A DNA stretch of 64,000 nt. It comes from Kuschelorhynchus macadamiae. Taxonomy: Eukaryota; Arthropoda; Insecta; Coleoptera; Curculionidae. The notes under the pieces are model-generated. The model saw only the letters and a program-made list of their open reading frames with translations, was not told where the DNA came from and ran no database searches. The DNA is taken from contig JAUTXW010002370.1 of assembly GCA_030620095.1 (NCBI GenBank), positions 1 to 64,000 of the forward strand, in the 5' to 3' direction. This document shows positions 1 to 9,116 of this stretch, piece by piece. The position numbers were made by a program, and so were the translations under genes. Each line of letters begins with the position of its first letter. Position 1 is the stretch's first letter.

Positions 1-666
1 TCTCAATGACTTATTTAAAACCGCAACCAATCACATGTTAAAAATTAACCCTAGTAAATCCACCGTAATTCTATTTGGCAGCCGAACACATTGCAATTTG
101 GCCAAAGACACCCTAGATATTCAAATAGACAATGCTTCTATTCCTTTGTTGACACCTGCAAAAGTCTGGGACTACAGCTTGACTGCAACTTGCGTTTTAA
201 GCAGCATGTAAGTAATAAGCTGAAGGTAGCCTATTCAACACTAAAATTACTTTTTTCGCATCGCCTCTACCTTACACTAGAGACAAAAAAACTCATTTGT
301 GATTCTCTGGTGTTATCAGTCTTCAATCACTGTGACTGCGTTTAAGGGCCTTGCCTTGACAATATTGAAGTTAGGCGTATCCAAAAAGTGCAAAATAGCT
401 GTCTTCGCTTTATTTACGGAATATCTGAACGAAACCATATTTCACATAAGTTAAAAGATGCAGGTTGGTTGAGTATGCATAATAGGCGAAAACTGCATAT
501 AGCTATGTTATCAATGTTATCATATAAAACAATTAGATATAAAAAACCTCAGTATCTTTATAACAAGCTCAAATTTCGTAGTGACGTTCACGATCGAAAT
601 TTAAGGAACAATCATATTGTTACAATTCCGCAACATCGCAAGGATTTGTTTAATTTTTTGTTTTAA
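1..666 (+). pseudogene. non-LTR retrotransposon reverse transcriptase, C-terminal part
   Basis: This is the C-terminal (thumb and post-thumb) part of a LINE-type reverse transcriptase, cut by the window's left edge. The first ~120 bases read MLKINPSKSTVILFG in one frame, which is the segment that follows the catalytic motif in these proteins. The rest reads in frame 1 (GLQLDCNLRFKQHV, then LQNSCLRFIYGI and RRKLHIAML), so there is a frameshift near base 115. A TAA at 343-345 interrupts a conserved stretch, after which the frame is open to the stop at 664-666. The catalytic FADD box would lie outside the window. The pattern suits the Jockey/CR1 group of LINEs; the exact clade is inferred. Confidence 0.75.
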
Positions 667-1204
667 TTTGTTCTTATAATTTGTGTACTACCATAAACTC
701 GATGAATTTTCTGAGTACAGATCTGTCCTGACTTTCTATTAAACATATTATAAAGAAAAAATTATTCATGAATCAGTAAATTTTCTTGGCTATTACCTAT
801 TATTCTTGTGTTCAAAAAAAAAACTACCGAAGTTCTTTGAAACCTCTTTTGTTCCAAATTTCTCATATATAACCTTATCATTTCCACCCACCCCCCCCCT
901 CTCTTCACTTCCTCTTCTTTCTTAATTCTTCTCCTTTTGTGTCTTTTCTATATTCCTTTTCTTTTCTTTCTTTTATGTTTACATATTAAATATATTTCGC
1001 AATCAGTAAATTCAGTAACTTAACTGAAAACACGTCACATACCTATTTGATTTTCTATGCATAAGTTTTTAACGGGCTTTATCAGTACCCGGACTTGTCT
1101 GGGTGGCTGCAATCATTTTATGGCCCTTTGTCTAACCGTCTAGCATAAAAACTAGAATATAATAAATTATTTGTGTAATATCGTACGGTTGAACAATAAT
1201 AAAT
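667..1204. other. AT-rich non-coding stretch, probable LINE 3' tail and flank
   Basis: No coding signal is visible. The first ~100 bases may be the 3' untranslated end of the LINE. A pyrimidine-rich stretch with a run of nine C lies at 885-960. Confidence 0.4.
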
Positions 1205-1205
1205 A

Positions 1206-1258
<53 letters not shown>

Positions 1259-1259
1259 A

Positions 1260-1320
<61 letters not shown>
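1205..1320. repeat. (ATT)n then (TA)n microsatellites
   Basis: An ATT trinucleotide run (about 1208-1256) is followed by a TA dinucleotide run (about 1263-1319). The TA run sits directly before the repeat into which the Polinton inserted, as it also does at the related empty site near 19070-19090. Confidence 0.95.
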
Positions 1321-1323
<3 letters not shown>

Positions 1324-1357
1324 GTGCGTAAATGATTTTCTCAAATTGAGGTTTATA

Positions 1358-1363
1358 TGCAAT
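1358..1363. repeat. left 6-bp target-site duplication of the Polinton
   Basis: TGCAAT directly precedes the left inverted repeat and recurs at 18259-18264 directly after the right one. Polinton integrases generate 6-bp duplications, so the length fits. The related uninterrupted locus has a single TGCAAT at 19125-19130. Confidence 0.93.
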
Positions 1364-1556
1364 AGTAGTTAAAATAGGGGAGCGCCTCCTCCTCCTCCTC
1401 TTCCTCTCTCTTATGTCGCTCATTCTTATCTTCCTCCCCTTTTATTCTCATTCGCATCATATTTTTAATTTTTTCTCTTTGTCCTCCCACATTTGATTTT
1501 GCATTCTTAAGTCTTATAAATAGGTGCATCAAGATCATTTTAGTATGCTGAGGCAC
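1364..1556. repeat. Polinton left terminal inverted repeat
   Basis: 193 bp starting AGTAGTTAAAATAGGGG, with a (CTC)n-rich block at 1385-1410. It pairs without gaps with the reverse complement of 18066-18258. Reading frames in it are shadows of the repeat. Confidence 0.95.
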
Positions 1557-1659
1557 ATTTACTAAGCTGTGCTCGAGTTGCGTAAAAAGTTATTTTTGAA
1601 TTTTTCCACCAATTGTGTATAAAACAAAAAGAAAAAATGTGTCAAGTAATAAGTGAATT

Positions 1660-1854
1660 ATGTGTAATCGCGAAAAATTAGCTACATCTATCAGACAGTT
1701 AAAAGTTAAATATCTCAATTTCTTTGAAGTGATTTCGAAAGATGAATACACCAAGCTATTTTATCCACTGAAACGAGATTATTTGGAAGCAATTGACTGT
1801 TGTGATGATTATTTAGAAGGAATTATAAGCCTTCTAAATCATCAGTTGATCTAA
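1660..1854 (+). CDS. small hypothetical ORF next to the left terminal repeat
   Basis: A 64-residue open frame (MCNREKLATSIRQLK...) between the left terminal repeat and the truncated capsid gene, overlapping the latter's 3' end on the other strand. It is rich in charged and aromatic residues and resembles nothing I recognise. It sits where the rest of the capsid gene should be, so it may be filler DNA captured at a deletion rather than a gene. Confidence 0.2.
   Translation: MCNREKLATSIRQLKVKYLNFFEVISKDEYTKLFYPLKRDYLEAIDCCDDYLEGIISLLNHQLI
1811..1839. repeat. short perfect inverted repeat at the capsid gene truncation
   Basis: ATTTAGAAGG and CCTTCTAAAT face each other with a 9-base spacer. The capsid reading frame ends inside this hairpin, so it probably marks the deletion or rearrangement point. 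Confidence 0.6.
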
Positions 1855-2377
1855 TAAGAACTAATTCCTGTTTCATATTCATATTAATTTTTCTGTAATC
1901 CTCAAAAAATCCTAAAAGCATTTTTAGTGGTATGGATACGGAGAATTTTCCATCATTATCAACTAAAATTTTATCACCTTCTTTTTGATGTGGAAACCAA
2001 CCTGCATTTTCCAGTTTTAAACTTTCGTTGGTATTGTGGGAAAGGTAGCTTTTTAAGGTTGATGCTAATCCAACATTTCTTATTGAATCTATAGTAATTC
2101 CGTTTAGTTCATAGCGGATTTCTCTGAACAAAAAGGCTATACCATTGTTAATAAATAGCAATTCTTTCTTATATTTATCTTCTGTATTAGTTAATTTTCC
2201 TTCGATATAAAGTAAACTATCTGATGGTAGAGTGTAAGCATCGAGTTCATGAATTGGGATCCTTATTTCATCATTGTAATTGAATTTTGAAGAAATATAT
2301 GGTTGATATGTGTGAAGCTCTGAACTAACGATGGAATTGTCTACATAAAGCTTTTCGTTTACGTTTAATATGTTCAT
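1823..2377 (-). pseudogene. Polinton major capsid protein, N-terminal third only
   Basis: 184 residues beginning MNILNVNEKLYVDNSIVSSE. The stretches DEIRIPIHELDAYTLPS and FLFREIRYELNGITIDS are typical of the Polinton major capsid protein, the double jelly-roll protein predicted to build an icosahedral shell (known for the family). Family members are roughly 600 residues, so about two thirds is missing. The frame runs into a stop inside a hairpin and only about 270 bases separate it from the terminal repeat, so the remainder was deleted rather than frameshifted. A ~56-bp fragment of this gene is repeated just upstream. Confidence 0.7.
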
Positions 2378-2442
2378 TATTTTAAAACAGTGAAACCCAA
2401 AGATGTGAGAAATTTACGATTATCTCTTCTTACCTTGTTGGT

Positions 2443-2507
2443 GTTGGATTTGATCCTTATTTCATCATTGTAATTGAATTTTGAAGAAATATATGGTTGA
2501 TATGTGA
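2443..2507. repeat. duplicated fragment of the capsid gene start
   Basis: A ~56-bp block containing CATCATTGTAATTGAATTTT almost exactly repeats 2252-2314, which lies within the capsid gene. It is a local duplication about 190 bp away in the same orientation and carries no full gene. Confidence 0.85.
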
Positions 2508-2534
2508 ACTAATGATACTGAACTGTTGTTTAGT

Positions 2535-2618
2535 CTATTTCTTTTTATAAGTTTTTACTTTGTTGATAGTGGTAGGTGCAAGTCTCATTCCAAGGGCTCT
2601 ATTATATCTAACAACCAT
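2535..2618 (-). CDS. tiny basic peptide ORF downstream of the second structural gene
   Basis: A 27-codon frame starting MVVRYNRALGMRLAPTT and ending in a lysine-rich tail. It starts right at the stop of the preceding minus-strand gene, so it could be a small virion peptide or the debris of a longer protein. I do not recognise it. Confidence 0.25.
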   Translation of the reverse strand: MVVRYNRALGMRLAPTTINKVKTYKKK

Positions 2619-2619
2619 T

Positions 2620-3080
2620 TTATATGTCACTAGCTTGTAAATGTAACCTTACTGTTATAGTTTCTCCTCTAAAACTGATAAGTTCTCCGTCTTGATCAAC
2701 TATTTTAACAGTATATTGTTAATTGCTTTGACGCTAACTGGAAAATACAAAATGGGCAAAGGAGATTCCACTATTTTATAGCCTGGAGCTACAGTTGGAT
2801 AAAACTGGTGAATAATATGAACAGGTTTACCACTATTGTAAGAACCGACACAAATATTACAATCAATACAAATAGCATAGCAAGTTCCGTCGGGAATAAC
2901 AATTACTTTATTATCTATATAAAATTTATTATATCCTTCTTTTATATTGGGAATAGTCATAAACGTTTCAAAATCAGCTAAACCCAGGTAATATTGTTTT
3001 CCATCCTCTAAATATATTGGCGGATTACAATCAGCAGACAAAACAGAACTGTTTCCTGATATGGCAATTGTGGTGGACAT
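2620..3080 (-). pseudogene. Polinton structural protein (candidate minor capsid/penton type), shortened
   Basis: Starts MSTTIAISGNSSVLSADCNP and continues with LGLADFETFMTIPNIKEGYN, a pattern I associate with a conserved Polinton virion-gene protein. After residue 126 a stop at 2697-2699 interrupts the frame. A one-base shift restores a matching C-terminal segment (VDQDGELISFRGETITVRL) that ends at 2620-2622. The middle of the protein is too short for the family, which suggests an internal deletion as well. It lies between the capsid and protease genes in the same orientation, as structural genes usually do. The family is clear to me; the minor-capsid role is inference. Confidence 0.5.
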
Positions 3081-3122
3081 TGTAGTTTATTTATGAATGA
3101 GATATTACAACAAATAATGAGT

Positions 3123-3517
3123 TTATATATTTTTTTGCCAACATTTTAGGGATAGTTGACCACAGTTATATGAATTAAATTTTTGTTTGTTTTCATAAGT
3201 ATAAAACACATCCACTTTGCCATTCGAATTAAAATATTTGAGAAGTTCAAAAGGTGGTTTTAATTTCCATAACTATCAAAATATATTACATTTTTGTTAT
3301 TTTTAATATAAGCAGTCCAATGAGATCCTTTATTTTGTTTTTTATCCATATTTACAATACCACACTCTTTCAGATTAATTTTTTTTGGAAGTTCATCGAG
3401 CATAAAAACACCTCTAAAGCCAGTTATTTTTAACAGCTTTACATATTTAATAATATCATTGTTCGTAAGTGCTCTTTTTGGAAAACTTATTTTGAGTTTT
3501 TTTTTTGTCTGATTGCT
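3123..3517 (-). pseudogene. adenain-like cysteine protease of the Polinton, frameshifted
   Basis: The minus strand encodes an adenovirus-type maturation protease. The catalytic His is in GSHWTAYIKN, the Asp in YFDSYGN and the Cys in YNCGQLSLKCW; upstream is LTNNDIIKYVKLL and FRGVFMLDELP. In Polintons this enzyme is thought to process capsid proteins. A one-base loss just after YFDSYGN creates a stop and puts the Cys part out of frame. The start is unclear: a run of ten A on the coding strand near 3495-3504 separates it from the upstream gene's last codons and is itself a likely indel site. All three catalytic residues remain, in two frames. Confidence 0.85.
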
Positions 3518-4214
3518 TTCATTTTGACTGATCCTCCTTTATAAGGTCTAATAAATAGTCCTTTTCCTTTATACGGTCTAATATATAATCCTTTGCCTTC
3601 TTTAGAAGCATTTTCCATTACAATATTATGCCTATGTATTTCTTCTAGTTGCTGTTTAGCTGCTTTAGCATCATTTACTGCCTTAGCAATTCCTGCCGCG
3701 CCTCCACCTAGTGCACCCAGGGCGCCAAGAATGGGAAACAAAAGAGGTAGAAATCCTCCAACTTTTTTGGGTGTTCGAATGATACGTTTTTTTCTTCGAT
3801 TTAAGTTTACCCCCTTTTTTATCTTTAAATCCCAAATCCCAATCCGAACTTTCTTTTACCCTTCATTATTCCTGCAACACTTAGAGCTGCAATTTTTTCA
3901 CCAATAGAAGAATCCTTAGCTTTTACCCTATCCCAGGCTTTTTTTTCTAATATTTGGTCAGATATGTGTCTTCTTGATAAATCTTCAGTCTGAGAGTATG
4001 ATATATCGTGTTATTTACAAGCGGAATCCAATGAATTTATACCAACGTCACTTCTAGTTAATCTTTTCTCCAAGTTGGTGCCTGGATCACAATAATTATA
4101 TCCTGGTATATGAACTTCGAAGGGTAGTTTATTAATTAATTTATTTACTAAACCAGAGCCTTTTTTATTACGTTTTTTGATAGTTTTTTTCAACTTATGC
4201 CGACCCACAGTCAT
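3487..4214 (-). pseudogene. phospholipase A2-domain Polinton protein, broken
   Basis: Begins MTVGRHKLKKTIKKRNKK, then LPFEVHIPGYNYCDPGT and RSDVGINSLDSACK, the calcium-loop side of a parvovirus-type phospholipase A2 domain. A TAA follows directly and the His-Asp active-site motif (HDISYS) continues in the same frame beyond it, so one nonsense codon cuts the enzyme at its active site. Further downstream the frame shifts and a glycine/alanine-rich hydrophobic segment (GGFLPLLFPILGALGALGG) is followed by two copies of an RPYKGKGL motif. In other Polintons these parts occur in one protein, probably with a membrane-related role during entry (inference). At least one stop, one frameshift and probably a deletion are present. 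Confidence 0.75.
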
Positions 4215-4221
4215 TGAAGTT

Positions 4222-4265
4222 CTTTTTATACTAAAAACACATTGACATTTTTCTAGTATAAATAC
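4222..4265. promoter_or_regulatory. candidate bidirectional promoter with mirrored TATA motifs
   Basis: The 87-bp gap between the divergent phospholipase-domain and ATPase genes holds TAGTATAAA in both orientations: TAGTATAAAAAG on the minus strand (4222-4233) and TAGTATAAATAC on the plus strand (4254-4265). Each lies 15-50 bp ahead of one start codon. A related TATACTATAAAAAC precedes the gene at 6260. Shared late-type control is inference. Confidence 0.4.
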
Positions 4266-4301
4266 TTTTACAGCTAAAAATATTTACTAGTGTGATTAAG
4301 A

Positions 4302-4821
4302 ATGAGGATTGAAAAACAAAAATTATCTTTACCAGTAAATAATCATGACGAAAAAATTTTAAGTAAACAGTTGAGAAAGCATGGTGACTTATTTTGCGGT
4401 GGTTCAAAAAGAGGACTCATGTTGGTTGCAGTGGTAGCGGTAAAAACAACGTTATGCTTACACTGCTCGAGCATCCTAATGGAATTAGGTTTGAAAATGT
4501 CTATGTTTATTCAAAGTCATTAGATCAACCAAAATATGAATATTTAAGAAAGTTGTTAAAGCCTATGAAAGAAATTGGATACTTTGAATACGATAGCGAT
4601 GAGAACATTATTTCACCTCATGAGATAAAGCCAAATTCCGTTATCATTTTTGACGATATTCCTTGTCATAATCAGTCTATTATTAGGGACTATTTCACGC
4701 ATGGAAGGCATAGAAACACTGATTGTTTTTTTATTTTTCAAGGATATTCCTCAATCTTTAAACGTCTAATTCGAGAAAATTCCAACTTATTAATTTTATT
4801 TAAACAGGACTGTTTGAGTTT

Positions 4822-4882
<61 letters not shown>

Positions 4883-5035
4883 GACCACTGTATATTGGAT
4901 ATGACATTTGATCAGTTTAAAAATATTTGTGCTAACTGTTGGATGGATTCATATGGCTTTCTTGTAATTGACAAAGATTGTGAAGTAAATCACGGCAGAT
5001 ACAGGAGTAAATTCGATTCCTTTATATATTTATAA
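4302..5035 (+). pseudogene. Polinton DNA-packaging ATPase (FtsK/HerA type)
   Basis: A P-loop ATPase of the FtsK/HerA (A32-like) superfamily that would pump DNA into the capsid. The start MRIEKQKLSLPVNNHDEKIL lies in one frame; near 4400 the frame shifts and HVGCSGSGKNNVM (Walker A) follows. SVIIFDDIPC is Walker B, and THGRHRNTDCFFIFQ fits the arginine/sensor region. A (TA)n tract at 4826-4880 adds about 18 Tyr/Ile residues after LILFKQDCLSLK; the frame is kept and the normal C-terminus (DMTFDQFKNIC, YGFLVIDKD) follows. It is transcribed divergently from the phospholipase-domain gene. One frameshift plus the microsatellite make it a pseudogene. Confidence 0.85.
4826..4880. repeat. (TA)n inside the ATPase gene
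   Basis: About 27 TA units inside the coding region. They leave the downstream frame open, encoding alternating Tyr-Ile. Confidence 0.95.
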
Positions 5036-5079
5036 AAGTGAAAAATTTGCAGTTTTATTTTATTTAAAACTTGTACAGC

Positions 5080-6212
5080 ATGGATAAACGTTTAGCTAGA
5101 GAATTAGTAAAATCGAGACAAGCCGTGAAGCAGAAATATCGAAGCTTGAAATTAGCTACTTCTACCGCTTAGTCTGAATTAGAACAAACTTATAGACCAA
5201 TAACAAAACCTCTTAAACAGCTAATTTTAAATATTGGTAAATCCGAACCATTCGATTTAAAAGAAGAAAGAGTTTCAAAGTATGAAGAATTCAAAACACC
5301 TACAAAGCTTTATAAAACATCAACTCCGACGAAAACTATTCAGAAAACAGGAAAAACTCCGTTACTCCCCACAGAACTACCAACATTTTTAGATGACAGT
5401 AGTATCACTTCTTCCTCTTCTGTAGTACAACCATTGAAATCAACTGTTATAGCGGAAACTTCAGATCCTTCTAGTGACACAACAACAAATTTAAACTTGT
5501 CAGACATATTGGAACAAACTAGAAAAACAATTCAAACCTATGTTGGTACACCGTCATATAAAGATTACTTAGCAGATTTTCATGAATTACCCAGATCATA
5601 TATTGATGAGGGTGTGAAAGATACACAACATAAATTTGACCATTATTATGGAATAGTTCATGACCTCGAAATGGATAAGTTTTCTTTTGGTTTAACACAG
5701 ATACCGGTAGAAATTATTGGAAGACATTAAAGTGGGAGGAATAACGTACACAGGCACGCCAGGTTTATACGAATTGCTTTTCAAAAAAGAACCGAAAGGT
5801 TATAAGAAGGAAGATTTAGATAATTACATGAACATTCTAGCTAAAACAAATGTATATTGTAGGAATTTTGATTCAAATGAACAAGTTCAAGGAAATACAT
5901 CACACAAATATGTTAATAGGACCATATTTACAAAGAAAGGGGTTTACAAAGACAAAAACCTTGCAAAGATTAGTTACAGCATTTAACAAACCAAAACCTC
6001 CGTTTAGAACAACTAGAGCCAAAACAACAGGAAAGGGATTAATTTTGAAAACAAACAGATCAAATACAGACTATGTATACTGGAATAATGTAAACGAAAT
6101 TGTTGATAGGCTACGTTTATTAATTTCATCAGGTGATGCGGGAAATAATGCTCATAGTAACGAGATTATCTCTATTATTGAGAATTAAGAGAAGATAAAG
6201 TTATACTATAAA
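5080..6212 (+). pseudogene. DUF8207-like conserved Polinton protein, broken
   Basis: Starts MDKRLARELVKSRQAVKQKY at 5080. A TAG at 5170-5172 (codon 31) breaks it, after which the same frame stays open to 5730 with a Ser/Thr/Pro-rich linker and then RKTIQTYVGTPSYKDYLADF. Frameshifts follow near 5720 and 5950. The end reads VYWNNVNEIVDRLRLLISS and NEIISII, which I recognise as the conserved core of a Polinton protein family catalogued as DUF8207. A last indel near 6183 separates the final codons, which end at 6210-6212. The function of the family is unknown; its place beside the ATPase and structural genes suggests a virion or packaging role (inference). Confidence 0.65.
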
Positions 6213-6259
6213 AACAGCTATTAAATATAATCATATTTATTGTTTAATGAAAGCTCAAC

Positions 6260-6656
6260 ATGACAGTTGATAAATTTGGACGCCATATTTCAAAACGTCA
6301 ATCAATAAATTCTGCTTCTTTGGAAAATACAATTTATTCAAATATTGAAAGTAAAATTCTCAACAATTTTAAGTTAGATTTTATTAAACAAAATCAAAAG
6401 GGAATAAGTGACATTAATAATTTAAAAAGGAGATTAGGTGAAAATGAAACAAATAATGAAATCTTTGCTAAAAAGCTTAAGGTTTTTGATGAAACAGTTA
6501 CTAACGCTAAATCAAATAAGTAAAGATTTGCAATTTTTAAATGAACATGTTAAAAAGGAAGACAAAAAATTAAGTGATGATATCAACAAAATTAATAAAA
6601 TAATGGAAACAAATATAAGAAAAGTTATAATTGAAAAACACAAGGAAAAGATTTAA
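6260..6656 (+). pseudogene. Polinton coiled-coil protein, frameshifted
   Basis: Starts MTVDKFGRHISKRQSINSAS, preceded by TATA-like TATACTATAAAAAC at 6203-6216. Residues ~25-85 and a second-frame continuation to 6656 (LQFLNEHVKKEDKKLSDDIN...) are Lys/Glu/Asn-rich with heptad-like hydrophobic spacing, so a long coiled coil is likely. The two frames overlap at 6438-6523 and the break is near 6510. A KFGRHI start is common among small Polinton proteins in my recollection. A fibre or scaffold role is possible but not shown. Confidence 0.45.
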
Positions 6657-6684
6657 CAATTAAGAACTTTTATAAAAAGGTTAG

Positions 6685-7035
6685 ATGATGAAAAAAAAAA
6701 GAAATCAAAATAGTATTCTTAACAGTAGAACAATTGACCAACTCTCTTTGGAAGAAAAACAACAATATATTTCCTTTGGAAAGATAATGTCTAGTGTAAT
6801 TAAGAAATTAGAACAAGAATTAAATAAAACACAACAGGAGGAATTCAAAAATAGTGATAGTAGATCAACTACTTTCTTAACTGGAGAGATAAAAAACTCC
6901 TTTAATGCTTTAGAAAGGGAGATTACTAAAGTTAGTAAAGTTTTAAATGAAAAAAGTTATACAATACAAATTGATAAATTGAACAAATGGGAAAAAACAT
7001 ATAAAAGTTATATTTCGAATTATTACAAAACATAG
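6685..7035 (+). CDS. hypothetical coiled-coil Polinton ORF
   Basis: 116 residues starting MMKKKRNQNSILNSRTIDQL. It is highly charged with predicted helices, has no Cys and no membrane segment. It follows the previous coiled-coil gene by 30 bp in the same orientation and could be its detached C-terminal part or a separate gene. TTTTATAAAAAGG stands just upstream. Family not recognised. Confidence 0.4.
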   Translation: MMKKKRNQNSILNSRTIDQLSLEEKQQYISFGKIMSSVIKKLEQELNKTQQEEFKNSDSRSTTFLTGEIKNSFNALEREITKVSKVLNEKSYTIQIDKLNKWEKTYKSYISNYYKT

Positions 7036-7068
7036 AAATTGAACTTCCTTTAAATTGAATAAACAAGT

Positions 7069-7991
7069 TTGTTGTCATGTCAACAAGTCGTTAATGAATT
7101 ACTTGAACCTGCTAGAAAAAACTACAAACGCAGAAGGGTGGTGGTAAAAGGGTTAAATGATGTTTTTCAAGCTGATTTGGTTGAAATGTTACCCTATGCC
7201 AAATTTAATAAGGGATTTAAATATATCCTGATTACCATAAATGTATTTTCTAAGTATGTTTGGGCCGAACCGGTAAAATTTAAATCTGGAAAAGACGTTA
7301 CAGCGGCAATGAAAAAAATATTAATTCGTGCAAAAACTCTACCAAAAAACTTGCAAAAGGACAGAGGGAGAGAGTTTTTCAATGTAAATTTACAAATTTG
7401 ATGCAACAATTTCGAATTAACCATGATAGCACGTTTTCCAATTTGAAAGCGGGTATAGTAGAAAGAGTGAACAGGACTTTAAAGAATAATATGTGGAAAA
7501 TATTTAGCATTCAAGGAAATTACAAATGGTTTAATATATTAGCGGATATTGTAAAAGAATATAACAATACAAAACATTCTTCAATAGGAATGAAGCCAAA
7601 ACAAATAAATAAAACAAATGAAAAGAGAATCTTGAAATATTCATTTACTCATGTTAAAACGTTAGATATAAAATCTCCAAAGTTTAAAGTGGGTGATCAC
7701 GTACGCATAAGCAAGCATCGAGAGGCATTTTCGAAAGGTTACACACCAAATTGGTCAAATGAGAACATTAAAGAAGTTAAGATGACAAACCCCTGGACAT
7801 ATTTAATTCAAGACGATGATAATCAGGACATTCTGGGTGGTTTTTATGAGCAAGAATTACTAAAAGTAAAGCATACCGATGTGTATTTTATTGAGAAGAT
7901 TTTGAGAAGGAAAGGAAACAAAGTTTATGTGAAATGGTTAGGACTTGATAAAAAATATAATACATGGATTGATAAAAAAAATATTGTTTAA
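7069..7991 (+). pseudogene. Polinton retroviral-type integrase with chromodomain
   Basis: An RVE-fold DDE integrase that would insert the element and make the 6-bp target duplication. The first Asp is in FQADLVEML, the second in KDRGREFF, and the Glu in GIVERVNRTLKNN; Asp to Glu spacing is about 34-35 residues once a one-base shift near 7390 is allowed. The C-terminal part has SPKFKVGDHVRIS (SH3-like) and, in the last ~35 residues, a chromodomain (YFIEKILRRKGNKVYVKWLG, YNTWIDKKNI). The N-terminal zinc-binding part is not visible. The frameshift splits core and C-terminal halves, so the gene is inactive although the three acidic residues persist. Confidence 0.88.
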
Positions 7992-8154
7992 TTAAATTGA
8001 AATTAAATTTTAGTTAAATTTATTTTATTTCTGTTCCTTACTTTATGCTTTAGCTGATACAAATTACAATGTCTGAAAAGTACCTACTCTTATGTGCTAA
8101 TTAATTTCAAATAAAATTCACATTTGAGAAATTAAAATTTTATTAAGTAAAACA
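7992..8154. other. convergent intergenic gap
   Basis: AT-rich, non-coding space between the plus-strand integrase and the minus-strand ORF cluster; no specific signal seen. Confidence 0.5.
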
Positions 8155-8442
8155 TCAAATACAATTTTTATTAAAACGTGTCAAATATATTTTATTTCTA
8201 TGTTCCTCAGATAATATCGAATCTAGAATAAGTTTACAATCATTTATTCTTTTTTCAAAACGGAGTCTATCTAAGTACCACATCTGAAAGTTACTCTTAC
8301 GGGCTTGTCTGTAAGCAAAGCTCCACTTCACTAACACATGCACCTTATTGTTCTCTTCCGGAAAATATATTGTTTTCTTCGTAATATTTTCTTTTTGATC
8401 CATTTTCATTGTTTTCTTCGTAATATTTTCTTTTTGTTCCAT
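8155..8442 (-). CDS. hypothetical Polinton accessory ORF with duplicated N-terminus
   Basis: 95 residues. The start contains a direct repeat, MEQKENITKKT then MDQKENITKKT (30 bp, twice in tandem), so the true start could be either Met. The body (VKWSFAYRQARKSNFQMWYL...) is basic and aromatic. It is the last of five collinear minus-strand ORFs. Not recognised. Confidence 0.4.
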   Translation of the reverse strand: MEQKENITKKTMKMDQKENITKKTIYFPEENNKVHVLVKWSFAYRQARKSNFQMWYLDRLRFEKRINDCKLILDSILSEEHRNKIYLTRFNKNCI

Positions 8443-8485
8443 TTTGCTTCAATTTGTTTTCCATTTCTTCAGGATATAAAGCCTA

Positions 8486-8683
8486 CTATTCCATCATAGT
8501 TGAAACATTTTCACTGTTAGGATTTTGTGTTGGACTTATTATATTATAAACATGCGTACACAAGTCGCCACAATCAACTGAAATATTATTTTGAAATATT
8601 TTGAAATATGTATTGAATTCTTGCATTTTAATTATAGATAATCTATAATCAATAATTTCCTTCAATCGCCACAAATTGCCCAA
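8486..8683 (-). CDS. small hypothetical Polinton ORF
   Basis: 65 residues starting MGNLWRLKEIIDYRLSIIKM. No motif is visible beyond two Cys (DCGDLCTH). It lies 11 bp from the next upstream ORF and shares its orientation. It may be an exon or a real small gene. Confidence 0.3.
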   Translation of the reverse strand: MGNLWRLKEIIDYRLSIIKMQEFNTYFKIFQNNISVDCGDLCTHVYNIISPTQNPNSENVSTMME

Positions 8684-8694
8684 AGACTCTTGTC

Positions 8695-9051
8695 CTAAGT
8701 ATATGAAGTGTGGGCAGTAATTTGCAGAACAGTGATATCATTTATTTTCTGGACCTGCAGATGAATGTTGTTTATCTTCACACTGGTTTGATCAACTTGA
8801 GGAAAGTAGAAATTGTTTACAATAATTCCTTGATGAACACAAATGTCTTTCCAATTTTCTTCGGTTAGTGCGATTAAAAATCCAGTTTTTCCACCAATTA
8901 CAATTTTTGGAGAAAAATCATTTAAACTAATGCCAACACGAACAAATTTTGACAAAGAATTATTTAAAAAATAAATTTTTGAATTAAGAAGCGTTTCTAA
9001 AGGCTTATGAACCACGGAGTTGTTCATAATGACTAAACGAGACTGAAACAT
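8695..9051 (-). CDS. hypothetical Polinton accessory protein, 118 aa
   Basis: Starts MFQSRLVIMNNSVVHKPLET. Alternating hydrophobic strands (FVRVGISLNDFSPKIVIGG, HLQVQKINDITVLQITAH) suggest a small all-beta protein. It is open over its full length with no breaks, unlike the core genes. It sits between the membrane-protein gene and the 65-aa ORF. Family not recognised. Confidence 0.5.
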   Translation of the reverse strand: MFQSRLVIMNNSVVHKPLETLLNSKIYFLNNSLSKFVRVGISLNDFSPKIVIGGKTGFLIALTEENWKDICVHQGIIVNNFYFPQVDQTSVKINNIHLQVQKINDITVLQITAHTSYT

Positions 9052-9116
9052 ATTGCGTTATTCTTGTACTTAAATATTCTCATCCCTACTTTCTTTAAAG
9101 TTTCGATTAAAATGAA

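Noticed and set aside
1118..1556. Frames across the left terminal repeat, and the matching 18084-18266 frame
   Set aside because: They are produced by the low-complexity terminal inverted repeat and exist on both ends as mirror images.
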